Shown here in pieces: positions 5,153-5,226 of a DNA stretch of 5,226 nt (within the stretch, counting starts at the first letter, position 1; each line of letters begins with the position of its first letter). The notes below the pieces were generated by a model. It did not search any database, was not told the DNA's origin, and saw only the letters and a program-made list of their open reading frames with translations. The DNA is from Afipia sp. (lineage in GTDB: Bacteria > Pseudomonadota > Alphaproteobacteria > Rhizobiales > Xanthobacteraceae), in NCBI GenBank assembly GCA_020056155.1, contig JAGVII010000041.1:1-5226 (forward strand). The letters run 5' to 3'. Made by a program: the position numbers and the translations under genes.

Positions 5153-5226
5153 ATGACAGAGTTGGGCCAAAACAACGCAGCCTTGGTGCTGTTTTCCGGC
5201 GGACAGGATTCCGCGACATGCCTGGC
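5153..5226 (+). CDS. queC: QueC, 7-cyano-7-deazaguanine synthase, N-terminal fragment (runs off window)
   Basis: The first 24 codons of a rightward gene are present. After a short lead the residues ALVLFSGGQDSATCL form the first strand and the PP-loop (SGGQDS, about residues 15-20) of the adenine-nucleotide alpha-hydrolase fold. The Gln in SGGQDS followed by a TCL-type helix start is the usual form in QueC, which turns 7-carboxy-7-deazaguanine into preQ0 with ATP and ammonia on the way to queuosine in tRNA. Other PP-loop enzymes (TilS, NadE, GuaA, ThiI) have differing motifs (SGGxDS or SGGVDS) and contexts; this short fragment cannot fully exclude them. ATG 5153 is the natural start; its ribosome-binding site is weak. 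The gene is divergent from mazG. Confidence 0.85.
   Translation, partial: MTELGQNNAALVLFSGGQDSATCL

Noticed and set aside
5057..5170. 38-codon N-terminal extension of MazG
   Set aside because: It would cover the whole spacer and the queC start and has no MazG-like residues; ATG 5056 gives the usual family length.

Overview
The window is a stretch of ordinary chromosomal backbone from an alphaproteobacterium. The best match from remembered families is the Bradyrhizobium / Nitrobacter / Afipia / Rhodopseudomonas group (Nitrobacteraceae). The grounds are the GC-rich, third-position GC-biased coding, the 82-residue Hfq with its alphaproteobacterial rim sequence, and the gene order ntrY-ntrX-dat-hfq-hflX. 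This placement is an inference; no search was run. I see no transposase, integrase, tRNA, rRNA, CRISPR array, phage gene or compositional break.

Layout, left to right. The C-terminal end of the membrane histidine kinase NtrY (1-165) is followed after 17 bases by its response regulator NtrX (183-1553). Four bases later comes a class IV PLP aminotransferase with D-amino-acid transaminase hallmarks (1558-2415). A 169-base intergenic region holds a good sigma70-like promoter candidate and an A-rich leader. It precedes hfq (2585-2833), the RNA chaperone. Twelve bases after hfq comes hflX (2846-4222, TTG start), a ribosome-associated GTPase. hflX converges on mazG (complement 4241-5056), a nucleoside triphosphate pyrophosphohydrolase, across only 18 bases. 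mazG is divergent from the first 74 bases of queC (5153 to the window end), a queuosine and 7-deazapurine pathway enzyme, with a 96-base spacer between them.

How they fit together. ntrYX-dat looks like one transcription unit: a nitrogen and redox two-component system with an amino-acid transaminase. hfq-hflX looks like a second unit with its own promoter, though read-through from dat is possible because I see no convincing terminator between them. The hfq-hflX pair is conserved widely in proteobacteria, but hflK and hflC do not follow here. mazG and queC start separate leftward and rightward units.

I found no undescribed multi-gene system. The points worth a second look are small and regulatory: a sigma54-type AAA+ domain in NtrX without the GAFTGA loop; a four-fold ARN repeat in the hfq leader beside its start, suggesting Hfq autoregulation; a strong hairpin just inside (or just upstream of) hflX, which also bears on the start choice; and an 8-base homopolymer in mazG that reads as a -1 slippery heptamer on one strand and as a terminator-like hairpin plus T-tract for hflX read-through on the other.
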